DNA of 64,000 bases, taken from the NCBI GenBank assembly GCA_028821605.1, contig JAPPFM010000050.1:181092-245091 (forward strand). Direction: 5' to 3'. This document shows positions 51,195 through 58,865 of this stretch, in pieces. Below the pieces are notes generated by a model. It did no database searches. It saw only the letters and a program-made list of their open reading frames with translations, and was not told the origin of the DNA. Position 1 is the first letter of the stretch; each line of letters begins with the position of its first letter. Source of the stretch: Candidatus Poribacteria bacterium (GTDB lineage Bacteria > Poribacteria > WGA-4E > WGA-3G). Position numbers and translations under genes: made by a program.

Positions 51195-51953
51195 ATGAAG
51201 CTTGGTTTAGTTACATATAATATGGCAAAAGATTGGGATGTCCCCACAATCATTGAAAAGTGTGTGGAGACAGGGTTCTCAGGTGTGGAATTGCGGACAA
51301 CGCATGCTCACGGCGTTGAAGTTGAACTTTCGGCAAACGAAAGGGCAGCAGTAAAACAACAATTCGCTGATTCTCCAATTGAGATTGCCGGTTTAGGTTC
51401 CGCGTTTGATTACCATGCCGTGGATCAGGCAGTGGTTCGTCAGAATATAGAAGGGACGAAGGTATATTCTCAGCTCGCAGCGGATGTTGGGGCACCCGGT
51501 GTGAAGGTGCGTCCGAATGGACTCCCTGAAGAAGTGCCTGTTGAAAAGACGTTGGAACAGATTGGATTAGCGTTACGCGAGTGTGGTGAATTCGCTGCGG
51601 ATCTCGGTGTGCAGATTCGGTTGGAAGTACACGGTGGTGGTACCTCTGAACTCCGACATATCCGTACGATTATTGATGTCGCTGATCACGACAACGTCTA
51701 CGTCTGCTGGAATTCCAATTTCGGTGAGGTAGAAAACGGTTCCATTCAAAAGAACTTTGATCTCGTGAAAGGCAGAATCGGCTTGGTGCATATCACCGAA
51801 CTGCATCGACGTGAGTATCCGTGGCGTGAGCTTTTTACACTCTTGAGAGATTCAGGGTATTCGGGGTACACCCTTGCGGAAATCGCCGGAAGTTCCGATC
51901 CAGAACGCGTAATGAATTTCTATCGGGCATTGTGGGAAGAATTATCACGGTAG
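51195..51953 (+). CDS. Sugar phosphate isomerase/epimerase family TIM barrel
   Basis: A 252-residue protein of the AP-endonuclease-2-like TIM barrel family (xylose-isomerase-like). It starts MKLGLVTYNMAKDWDVPTII, with GFSGVELRTTHAHGVEV as strand 2 and acidic or His residues for metal at RLEVHGGG, YVCWNSNFGE, LVHITEL and YTLAEIAGSSD. Its likely reaction is interconversion of a keto sugar or inositol-type compound; the substrate is unknown. AAGGAG stands before ATG 51195; the frame is open from 51132, but that part overlaps the Uma2 gene. It lies ten bases after one Uma2 gene and 13 before another. Confidence 0.85.
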   Translation: MKLGLVTYNMAKDWDVPTIIEKCVETGFSGVELRTTHAHGVEVELSANERAAVKQQFADSPIEIAGLGSAFDYHAVDQAVVRQNIEGTKVYSQLAADVGAPGVKVRPNGLPEEVPVEKTLEQIGLALRECGEFAADLGVQIRLEVHGGGTSELRHIRTIIDVADHDNVYVCWNSNFGEVENGSIQKNFDLVKGRIGLVHITELHRREYPWRELFTLLRDSGYSGYTLAEIAGSSDPERVMNFYRALWEELSR

Positions 51954-51966
51954 AAGGAGACTTCTG

Positions 51967-52539
51967 ATGAATATTCTAAAAACTGACCCGGAACAAGGTG
52001 TAATCCCTCCGACCCCGATAGAAACTGATATGACGCTTGAGGAATTCCTTCAAAGCGATTTAGAGGGATATGAATATGTGAAAGGGGAACTCATACCCAT
52101 GCCACCGACTTCAGGAGAACACGGCGATATTAGTATGAACCTTGTCTTGCCTTTAGGCACGTATGTCCGCGAAAATCAACTGGGCCGTGTCTACACATCG
52201 GACACCGGTTTTAAGATTGGCGATAGGTTCCTGATACCAGATGTTGCGTTCGTTTCAGCAGCGCGGCTCCCTGAAAACCGACGCAAGGCGTTCTCAATCC
52301 CACCAGATCTGGCTGTTGAAATCGTTTCCCCAACAGACGTTCTGTTCCGTGTCTTTGAAAAAGCTCTCACCTATCCGAGTGCGGGAACCCAACTCGTTTG
52401 GGTGATTGAACCTGTGGCAAAAACGGTAACGGTCTATCGCTCAGAGACAGATATCAAAGTGCTTACACGCGAAGATACACTTACGGGTGAAGATATCATC
52501 GAAGGATTTTCGTGTAAAATCTCACAACTTTTTGAATGA
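51967..52539 (+). CDS. Uma2 family endonuclease-like protein (copy 2)
   Basis: A 190-residue paralogue of the protein at 50612, equal in length and about two thirds identical by eye: LEEFLQSDLEGYEYVKGELIPM, HGDISMNLVLPLGTYV, IPDVAFVSAARLPENR and DLAVEIVSPTD. The predicted PD-(D/E)XK residues are kept in both copies, so both may be active. GGAG precedes the ATG. With the isomerase between them, the three genes are tightly packed and likely one operon, continuing into the glycosidase-like gene 12 bases later. Confidence 0.88.
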   Translation: MNILKTDPEQGVIPPTPIETDMTLEEFLQSDLEGYEYVKGELIPMPPTSGEHGDISMNLVLPLGTYVRENQLGRVYTSDTGFKIGDRFLIPDVAFVSAARLPENRRKAFSIPPDLAVEIVSPTDVLFRVFEKALTYPSAGTQLVWVIEPVAKTVTVYRSETDIKVLTREDTLTGEDIIEGFSCKISQLFE

Positions 52540-52551
52540 GGATAGACACCA

Positions 52552-54870
52552 TTGTTCAAATCGCGGTTTCACATTTTATCTATAGGGATACTTCTTTTGA
52601 GTGCTATCAGGATCGGCGCAGCACCTGAAACGGTCTGTCTCAGCAATGCTGCATGGACAGTTGACATTGTTCCGCAGTCGCTCGCCGTAGAGACATATCC
52701 GGCGGATTCGGAAGTATCCGTGCCGATTTCATGGGGACAAACCGGGTTTAGCAATATAACGGAATTCTCTCAAGAAGACAATACTGTCAGTTGGCGGCTG
52801 CCAGAGCACTTTCTTACCGTTCACTTTGAACTGATAGACGATTCGCTATCCGTTGAGTTTATTCAGGATAAAGGGACAAATGACGCATTAAGTTTAACAT
52901 GGCCCGTTATTGAAGATTTTGAATCTCTCCGTGGATACATTTTACCTTTTTTTGAGGGGAGTTACGTACCGAAAGATGACGTTACATGGCGGGACTTTTT
53001 GACCGAACGGGGACCGATAAACACAACCGCAGGTCTCTCAATGCCCTTTTGGGGGTTGCACCTCAATGAGCGAACGCTTACCTATATTTTAACCAATCCG
53101 TTCAACAACCAAATCCATTTCCACAAGACATTAACTCCTGGATTAGGCATGCAGGTATCGCATACCTTCACACCAAATTGGGAACAGAAAAGGTATGAGG
53201 TGCGTATCACGCTTGATGCAGCATCGCCAGTTGCCCCCGCCAAGCGTTACCGAAAGTGGCTGGAACAGAATGCCGAATTCGTTTCTTTTCATGAAAAGAT
53301 TCGACAGACGCGTGCCGCGAGGAAGCTACTCGGTGCTGCCCATATCTACTTATGGGGCGGTAAACTTCTTAGCCAGTACGATGTAATGGATTGGAAGACG
53401 TTCGCCACAAGACTAAGTGGTGATAGCGGGGTTGCGAGACAGATTTGGACGCAACTGAACACAGAGGCACGAGAAGCAATTCATGAAATCTCGCAGGCGG
53501 ACTATCCGCCCAAATACAGTTTACGCGTTGTAAGTCGTGCGATAAGTGAGCAACTTGAAAAGCAAAGTTTTTACGAGCCAGCCATTTGGACAGAGATTTC
53601 TCCTATGTCGGAAACAAAAGCGTTAATTTCGCAGGATGTATCCACGCTATCACTACCAGAGATTTACCGGCGCAACTGTCTTATACTATATGCAGCGTTT
53701 CCCGATATACTGCGACATCCAGACGAATGGGGTGACGGTCTTTCTGTAAAACTGCTGGAACAGTTTGCCGAAAATGGATTGGACAGGCTTTGGCTCGGTG
53801 TAGATTCATGGCAGGACGGATTTCGGCATCCGACTGCCGTCGCGAAGGCAAAAGAACTCGGTTATCTGGTTGGGCCGTATGACTCCTACCATAGCATTCA
53901 CCACCCTAACGAAAAGGATACATGGGAAACCGCACAGTTTGATTTGTCGCTTTATGAGACTGGTGCAATTGTCAATGCAGACGGCACGAAGAATCGAGGA
54001 TTTAAAAAGAAAGGGTATCATTTAAGTCCGCTCGTCGCGCAGCCTTATGTCGAAAGTCGTGTCAACGATATTGTTGAACAGATGCCATCAGATTTCAATA
54101 CGTGGTTTATCGACTGTGACGCTTACGGCGAACTTTTCGACGATTATTCACTGGCCCATCCCGCGACGCAGTTGGATGACATGAACGCACGACTCGCTCG
54201 TATTGCGTGGATTCGGGATACGCACAACATGGTCGTCGGTTCGGAAGGCGGTGCTGCTTATTCGGCATCCACAATTCACTTTGCCCACGGCATGATGGTT
54301 CCCGTTATCGGATGGGGTGATCCAGATATGAAGACGAAAACCTCGCCTTACTATATTGGTGGGTACTGGCCCCCCGAAGGTCCGGCAATTCACCTAAAGC
54401 AGGTGCCTCTCAAATCGAACTATCTATATCTCTATTACGATCCGCGTTTTCGCTTACCGCTCTATCAGACTGTGTTTCATGATTCAGTGATAACAACAAA
54501 CCATTGGGGTTCTGGTAGTCTTAAATTTGAGAATGCAATCGGAACGTTGGCACTCTTAGAGTTGCTCTATAATGTACCGCCACTATATCATCTGAACATG
54601 GCAGAGTTTTCAAAGCATAAAGCATGGATAAAGCGGCACTACGCCTTCTTCTCGCCGTTGCATCGGCAAATCGGCGGACAGGCAATGACGGATTTTGAGT
54701 GGTTGAGCCATGACAAGCAAATCCAACGTACCGAGTTTGGGAATACAGTTGAAATGTACGCGAACTTCGGGATGGATCCATTCAGATATAAAGGCGTGAT
54801 AATTATGGGACGAAGTGTAGTAGCGAGATGGATGGATACCGGTAAAATTGAAGTGTTTTCTGTGGAGTAA
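52552..54870 (+). CDS. Secreted glycosidase-like protein
   Basis: A 772-residue exported protein (signal HILSIGILLLSAIRIGAA). An N-terminal beta-sandwich (to about 220) is followed by a region that looks like a TIM barrel with likely acidic residues in DRLWLGVDSWQDGF, FNTWFIDCDAYGELFDDY and HNMVVGSEGGAAYS, and a C-terminal beta domain. The layout fits a glycoside hydrolase of the large retaining type, possibly near GH101/GH129, but I cannot assign a family. The start is TTG 52552, after GAGG by ten bases. It is last in the operon with the Uma2 and isomerase genes, so sugar metabolism is a natural theme. Confidence 0.65.
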   Translation: MFKSRFHILSIGILLLSAIRIGAAPETVCLSNAAWTVDIVPQSLAVETYPADSEVSVPISWGQTGFSNITEFSQEDNTVSWRLPEHFLTVHFELIDDSLSVEFIQDKGTNDALSLTWPVIEDFESLRGYILPFFEGSYVPKDDVTWRDFLTERGPINTTAGLSMPFWGLHLNERTLTYILTNPFNNQIHFHKTLTPGLGMQVSHTFTPNWEQKRYEVRITLDAASPVAPAKRYRKWLEQNAEFVSFHEKIRQTRAARKLLGAAHIYLWGGKLLSQYDVMDWKTFATRLSGDSGVARQIWTQLNTEAREAIHEISQADYPPKYSLRVVSRAISEQLEKQSFYEPAIWTEISPMSETKALISQDVSTLSLPEIYRRNCLILYAAFPDILRHPDEWGDGLSVKLLEQFAENGLDRLWLGVDSWQDGFRHPTAVAKAKELGYLVGPYDSYHSIHHPNEKDTWETAQFDLSLYETGAIVNADGTKNRGFKKKGYHLSPLVAQPYVESRVNDIVEQMPSDFNTWFIDCDAYGELFDDYSLAHPATQLDDMNARLARIAWIRDTHNMVVGSEGGAAYSASTIHFAHGMMVPVIGWGDPDMKTKTSPYYIGGYWPPEGPAIHLKQVPLKSNYLYLYYDPRFRLPLYQTVFHDSVITTNHWGSGSLKFENAIGTLALLELLYNVPPLYHLNMAEFSKHKAWIKRHYAFFSPLHRQIGGQAMTDFEWLSHDKQIQRTEFGNTVEMYANFGMDPFRYKGVIIMGRSVVARWMDTGKIEVFSVE

Positions 54871-54888
54871 TTTAGATTTGATTCGTAA

Positions 54889-54917
54889 TTGACGCTGTAG
54901 GGAGGATGTGATATACT
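54889..54917 (+). promoter_or_regulatory. Sigma70 promoter of the HEPN operon
   Basis: TTGACG, 17 bases, TATACT. The predicted start near 54924 leaves a leader of about 47 bases before the HEPN gene, which has no clear ribosome binding site. Confidence 0.75.
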
Positions 54918-54970
54918 TTATAGAAATATAGAAGTCTATTACAGAATTCGGAGCACATTAACTTAACTGT

Positions 54971-55414
54971 ATGAATCGTAATTTGCACAATGGAGTCAGC
55001 GAACTTGCTGGAGCTAGTCGTCAACGCTTGGCAGATGCGAAAGCACTTCTCAATGCCTCTCGGTGGCGAGGCGCAATGTACATGGCAGGCTACGCGGTCG
55101 AATGTCTCCTGAAAACGAAATTGATGCACATTTACAATTGCCAAAATTTGGGCGAATTAGAGGAACTACTTCAGCAACGTTCTATATTGCCCACACACCG
55201 CACAGTTTTTACGCATCAATTGGAAGATTTGCTGAGACTTACCCCAGGCTATAACCGTCTGAGACAAGATAGGAATCTCTGGCACATGTTTCAAGCAGTA
55301 AACTTATGGACTCCACAGTGGCGATATACCACTAAACAAACAACATACCAAGAAGCCGTTAGATTCTTCACCTTTATTGAAAATACTATGCATTGGATAG
55401 ATACCAATCTCTAA
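54971..55414 (+). CDS. HEPN domain protein
   Basis: A 147-residue HEPN protein. The family helix is RGAMYMAGYAVECLLKTKLMHIY. A possible catalytic Rx6H motif is seen in RQDRNLWH, so RNase activity is possible. HEPN proteins are common toxins and effector RNases, usually paired with MNT nucleotidyltransferases; no such gene is here. Instead, two small BolA-like genes follow at 16 and 15 bases. The N-terminal SELAGASRQRLADAKALLNA is also typical of HEPN. The start, ATG 54971, has no clear Shine-Dalgarno, which may be a way to keep expression low. Confidence 0.82.
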   Translation: MNRNLHNGVSELAGASRQRLADAKALLNASRWRGAMYMAGYAVECLLKTKLMHIYNCQNLGELEELLQQRSILPTHRTVFTHQLEDLLRLTPGYNRLRQDRNLWHMFQAVNLWTPQWRYTTKQTTYQEAVRFFTFIENTMHWIDTNL

Positions 55415-55429
55415 TGGAGGTCTTATATA

Positions 55430-55693
55430 ATGGCATGCAAGATATTAAAGCAAAAAATTCATGACACACTCCAAACAGACTACTTCAGCGATACAAAAGA
55501 TTTCGTTGATGTTTCTGATGGAGCCGCCGATTTCATCCACGTTGTGGTTGTCAGTCGAAAATTTAATGGATACACGATGATGGACAGAGGTGATATTATC
55601 TGGGATGAACTCTTAAAACATCTTTCAGATGAGGAATGGGGACACGTTTCTTTATTGATTGGTGCAACACCTGAAGAGGTCCAACTCTGGTAA
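55430..55693 (+). CDS. BolA-like small protein A
   Basis: An 87-residue protein with a BolA-like layout: N-terminal helix (LKQKIHDTLQTDYF), a strand pair, the core HVVVVSRKFNGYTMMDRGDIIWDELLKHL, and TPEEV near the end, as in HF.V.VVS..F.G....R....Y..L...TPEE of BolA/IbaG. The BolA family His ligand is not kept at the usual place. ATGGAGG precedes the start. It is directly after a HEPN gene and before a paralogue, so the three are likely one unit. This fold assignment is by pattern only. Confidence 0.5.
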   Translation: MACKILKQKIHDTLQTDYFSDTKDFVDVSDGAADFIHVVVVSRKFNGYTMMDRGDIIWDELLKHLSDEEWGHVSLLIGATPEEVQLW

Positions 55694-55707
55694 GTAGAGG
55701 CTAACAG

Positions 55708-55980
55708 ATGGCATCCGAAACACTAAAACAAAAAATTTACGATATTCTCAAAGCAGGCTCTTTCCCCGATCCAGACTACTTCGTTGATGTTTTCGACGAT
55801 GACGACGAACACATCCGCATCCTTGTCATCAGCCGTAAGTTCGACATCTACAAATATAAACGCTCAGAACGCGAGGACAGGGTCTGGGCAGATATTGTCC
55901 AGGTGTTATCCGAGGACGAACTGGAGCATATTTCTCGTATCGTGGCTGTGAACCCCGAAGAAATTAAAATTTATACCTAA
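55708..55980 (+). CDS. BolA-like small protein B
   Basis: A 90-residue paralogue of the preceding protein: LKQKIYDILKAGSFPDPDYFVDV, then HIRILVISRKFDIYKYKRSEREDRVWADIVQVL and NPEEI. The two proteins agree in all the main positions but have diverged to about 40% identity by eye, an old duplication. Many acidic residues lie around position 30 (DDDDEH). AGAGG stands before the ATG. Its role is unknown; antitoxin or adaptor to the HEPN protein is a hypothesis based on order and spacing. Confidence 0.5.
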   Translation: MASETLKQKIYDILKAGSFPDPDYFVDVFDDDDEHIRILVISRKFDIYKYKRSEREDRVWADIVQVLSEDELEHISRIVAVNPEEIKIYT

Positions 55981-56041
55981 CGCTATATCTACCTTCTCCT
56001 GTAGCATCTGCGTTTCCTGAACTTCGCTGGAGGTGAGAACC

Positions 56042-56377
56042 ATGTTCATAAAGACAGTCAAAGCCAGCCTTCGATTTCTCGAAATTCTGTTTGTTAGGAT
56101 TTTGGCGGGAGTGGTAGTGGGGCACTTGTGGGTTGTCGCTGTGGCACTTATTTTTCATCACACAGGGGAGAATGTCGTATCTCGGCACGCGGAAATAGGT
56201 CCTCATCACGGTCTTTATGACTACTTTGATTCAAGATACGACATAGGCCCTATTTTTCGTATTGTCGCTTGGGTCGCATGTATAGGAAACTTGGGGTGTA
56301 TGTTTCTTGGTATTCTCTGGGGTTTTTCTCAAGGGAGATTGGATTTGCGGAGGTGGATAAGGAAGCGGTATGCTTAA
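56042..56377 (+). CDS. Small membrane protein of unknown function
   Basis: A 111-residue protein with two or three hydrophobic helices (LEILFVRILAGVVVGHLWVVAVALIF and IFRIVAWVACIGNLGCMFLGILWGF) separated by a polar loop rich in His and Asp (RHAEIGPHHGLYDYFDSRYD), and a basic C-terminus (RRWIRKRYA) that should be in the cytoplasm. I do not recognise a family. GGAGG lies eight bases before ATG 56042; a GTG nine bases earlier overlaps that site and is less likely. It is 61 bases after the BolA-like genes and 28 before a rhodanese gene. Confidence 0.6.
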   Translation: MFIKTVKASLRFLEILFVRILAGVVVGHLWVVAVALIFHHTGENVVSRHAEIGPHHGLYDYFDSRYDIGPIFRIVAWVACIGNLGCMFLGILWGFSQGRLDLRRWIRKRYA

Positions 56378-56405
56378 ACAGCAGTACTATCTTTGAAAGG
56401 AAGTT

Positions 56406-56795
56406 ATGAATCATATTGAATTTTATCAAGCGAAATTAAACCACGAAACGGATTCTTGGGATCTTTATGAAGCACTCAATAACGGGGAACCTATCGTTGT
56501 TATAGATGCCCGTTCCGCAGAGGCTTACGCACTTGAACACATACCGACATCAATAAATATCCCGCATCGAACAATGTCTGAGGCAACCACAAGCGAACTC
56601 GATAAATCAAAATTATATGTGACCTACTGTGATGGTATCGGCTGTAATGCCTCTACAAAAGGTGCCTTGAATATGGCGAAGTTGGGGTTTCAGGTTAAGG
56701 AGCTGATGGGTGGCTTAGATTGGTGGAAACGTGATGGCTATGAAACCAAAGGTAAACAAGGCGTTCCGGGGACTGAGGTTGTGTGTGGGTGTTAA
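56406..56795 (+). CDS. Rhodanese-like domain protein
   Basis: A 129-residue single-domain rhodanese. The fold is recognised by IVVIDARSAEAYALEHIPTSINIPH (strand and CH2A-type motif) and the active-site loop YCDGIGCNAST, with the first Cys as the expected sulfur carrier, followed by GGLDWWKRDGY. It may transfer sulfur from thiosulfate or a persulfide. The C-terminal CGC could be a second redox or metal site. AAGGA precedes ATG 56406. No partner for sulfur metabolism lies nearby. Confidence 0.85.
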   Translation: MNHIEFYQAKLNHETDSWDLYEALNNGEPIVVIDARSAEAYALEHIPTSINIPHRTMSEATTSELDKSKLYVTYCDGIGCNASTKGALNMAKLGFQVKELMGGLDWWKRDGYETKGKQGVPGTEVVCGC

Positions 56796-56807
56796 ATATG
56801 ATTTAAT

Positions 56808-56836
56808 TTGCAACTGCGGATAAGATCATGTATAAT
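56808..56836 (+). promoter_or_regulatory. First tandem promoter of tRNA-Asn
   Basis: TTGCAA, 17 bases, TATAAT. This copy lies 73 bases upstream of the second one. Confidence 0.75.
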
Positions 56837-56880
56837 TAACATCAGTCTGTTTCGCTTGCAGCAAAAAAGTGCTATTTAAC

Positions 56881-56909
56881 TTGCAATTGCAAACGGGATA
56901 GTGTATAAT
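56881..56909 (+). promoter_or_regulatory. Second tandem promoter of tRNA-Asn
   Basis: TTGCAA, 17 bases, TATAAT, followed by TAACAT in both copies. The -10 box ends 12 bases before the tRNA, so transcription would begin almost at its 5' end. Confidence 0.8.
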
Positions 56910-56921
56910 TAACATGATTAT

Positions 56922-56994
56922 TCCCCCATAGCTCAGTCGGTAGAGCAGATGGCTGTTAACCATCGTGTCGGCGGTTCGAGTCCGTCTGGGGGAG
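56922..56994 (+). tRNA. tRNA-Asn (GTT)
   Basis: A 73-base tRNA. The acceptor stem is TCCCCCA with TGGGGGA and discriminator G; the D arm is GCTCAGTCGGTAGAGC; the anticodon arm is GATGG-CTGTTAA-CCATC with anticodon GTT; the T arm has TTCGAGT in its loop. CCA is not encoded. It is transcribed from two tandem promoters and followed by a terminator. Confidence 0.97.
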
Positions 56995-57001
56995 TTCTGA
57001 A

Positions 57002-57048
57002 TTTTGCTGGCGGGCTTTGGTGGTCAAGGTTCGTCAGCAAAAATTTTT
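57002..57048 (+). terminator. Terminator after tRNA-Asn
   Basis: TTTTGCTGGCG and CGTCAGCAAAA pair over 11 bases with one G-U, around a 19-base loop, and TTTTT follows. Confidence 0.7.
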
Positions 57049-57095
57049 AATCTGTTCTTGTCCAAATTCACCCTACTTCTCCAATGGAGGTCAAT

Positions 57096-57920
57096 ATGCC
57101 TAAGAAATTTACCGATGCACAGCTTGATGAACTCTTAGCGAAAGGCTACTTAATTGTCCCTGACTACTATTCAGGTGAACAACTGGCGGAGATGCAAGCT
57201 GCCCAACGCCGTGTACTCCCGACATGGGAAGAAGTTAAGGATGACCCACCCCCCGGTAGAGCGACTTTGACCGAATTCCCGCCCGCTGAAATGGCTTTAT
57301 TACGTGCGATCGTGGACCACCATGCATGGGAATTCGCACGTAAATTTCTGAAAACGGAGCATATTCACTTCCGTGCTGGGTGTATGATTGCACGCTATCC
57401 CGGATTTAAAGGTCCCGGTGTCGATAGCGATCCGAGCAATTTACACATTGATAACGGCAACAACTCACTGCTACCACAATCCGAGAGTGCCCGTGAATTC
57501 GGACAACTCGGCTTTTGGGTACACCTTGAGGATGTTGACAAAGACCAAGCACCGCTTAGGCTACTTGCTAAGGAACACGGACGGGATACCTCGAAATACG
57601 AACCGCTTGTTTGCAAAGGTGGAACCCTCTGTATTTTTAACAACTATACATTGCATTCAGCGAGCGATTATCTGCGGGAAGATGGACAACGTTTTACATG
57701 GGGATTCGGTTTAGGACGCGCAGACCACTACTGGGAAGGTTTTCGACACTACACAGACAAAGGTCGAAATTCAACGTTCTCGAAATTCATCGGTACGTTG
57801 ACAGCCGCGGAGCGTGAGATCTTTCGGTTTCCACCTGCTGGTCATCCATACTATACACCCCAAACGCTTGAGGCGTTAGAAGAACAGTATCCGGGTTGGA
57901 ACACCCGCGGCGAATATTGA
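57096..57920 (+). CDS. Phytanoyl-CoA dioxygenase (PhyH) family protein
   Basis: A 274-residue PhyH-type oxygenase. Iron ligands are His117 and Asp119 in NLHIDNGNN and His187 in YTLHSAS; Arg199 is the likely 2-oxoglutarate contact. It is closer in length to the protein at 215 but shares little sequence with it. ATG 57096 is used, five bases after GGAGG; the ATG at 57084 overlaps this site. The C-terminal HYTDKGRNSTFSKFIGTLTAAERE is a distinct feature of this subgroup. It is ten bases before a DNA methylase gene, but a shared function is not expected. Substrate unknown. Confidence 0.88.
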   Translation: MPKKFTDAQLDELLAKGYLIVPDYYSGEQLAEMQAAQRRVLPTWEEVKDDPPPGRATLTEFPPAEMALLRAIVDHHAWEFARKFLKTEHIHFRAGCMIARYPGFKGPGVDSDPSNLHIDNGNNSLLPQSESAREFGQLGFWVHLEDVDKDQAPLRLLAKEHGRDTSKYEPLVCKGGTLCIFNNYTLHSASDYLREDGQRFTWGFGLGRADHYWEGFRHYTDKGRNSTFSKFIGTLTAAEREIFRFPPAGHPYYTPQTLEALEEQYPGWNTRGEY

Positions 57921-57930
57921 ATCGAATACA

Positions 57931-58860
57931 ATGAAAGTCATGATTCCGCCGATTAAGTGTCAGGGGATAAAAAGCAAACTTGTTCCTTTCATAAAGCGAG
58001 CTGTGGACTGGTCTTTTGAAGGTAGATGGATTGAACCCTTTATGGGGTCAGGCGTTGTTGGTTTCAATATCATACCTCGCGATGCTATTTTTGCAGATAG
58101 CAATCCACATTTGATTAACTTCTATAACGCCATTGCGAGTGGAAAGATTGATGGTTTGAAAGTGAGAAGCTTCCTTGAACAACACGGTGAGATACTATCA
58201 AGACGTGGACAAGATTACTATTATGAGGTTCGAGAGCGATTTAATAAGACGCATGAGCCTTTGGATTTTCTTTTTTTAAATCGCAGCTGCTTCAATGGTA
58301 TGATTCGGTTCAATCGCAAAGGAGACTTTAATGTACCTTTCGGGCACAAACCGCAGCGATTTTCCAAAGGATACATCACAAAGATTGTGAACCAAATCGA
58401 CTACGTTTACGTTATGTCAAGGCATTCTAATTGGTCATTTATCTGCCAAGATTATAGAGAAACACTCAAGGAAATTTCTGAAGACGATTTTGTCTACTGC
58501 GATCCACCTTACGCTGGACGGCACGTTGATTATTTCGATAGTTGGGACGAAGAAAATGAGAAATACTTATTTAAGATTCTGAGTCAATTTCCTTGCAAAT
58601 TCATCTTATCCACTTGGCACAGTAATCAATATAGGAAAAATGTCTTTCTTGAAACGCTGTGGTCGGAATTTCACATGTTAACCAAGGAACACTTTTATCA
58701 CGTCGGTGCAAAAGAGGAAAATAGAAAACCGATGCTTGAGGCATTGGTAATGAATTTCACACCTAAACACTTGCATGAGGAACCGACTGAGCGAGCCGAA
58801 CAACTTCTGCTTTTTGAAAAGTTAGCTGAATATCAAAGAAGTGAAAGTTTAGTGTCGTGA
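57931..58860 (+). CDS. Dam-type DNA adenine methyltransferase, solitary
   Basis: A 309-residue D12-class (Dam/DpnM-like) N6-adenine methyltransferase. The SAM-binding motif is WIEPFMGSGVVGFN near residue 35, and the catalytic motif is DPPY in FVYCDPPYAGRHVDYF near 190. LFLNRSCFNGMIRFNRKGDFNVPFG is the typical target-recognition stretch of the GATC-type enzymes, so a short palindromic target such as GATC is likely. No endonuclease gene is beside it, so it looks like an orphan methylase with a regulatory or protective role. No strong ribosome site is seen before ATG 57931. Confidence 0.88.
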   Translation: MKVMIPPIKCQGIKSKLVPFIKRAVDWSFEGRWIEPFMGSGVVGFNIIPRDAIFADSNPHLINFYNAIASGKIDGLKVRSFLEQHGEILSRRGQDYYYEVRERFNKTHEPLDFLFLNRSCFNGMIRFNRKGDFNVPFGHKPQRFSKGYITKIVNQIDYVYVMSRHSNWSFICQDYRETLKEISEDDFVYCDPPYAGRHVDYFDSWDEENEKYLFKILSQFPCKFILSTWHSNQYRKNVFLETLWSEFHMLTKEHFYHVGAKEENRKPMLEALVMNFTPKHLHEEPTERAEQLLLFEKLAEYQRSESLVS

Positions 58861-58865
58861 AAATG

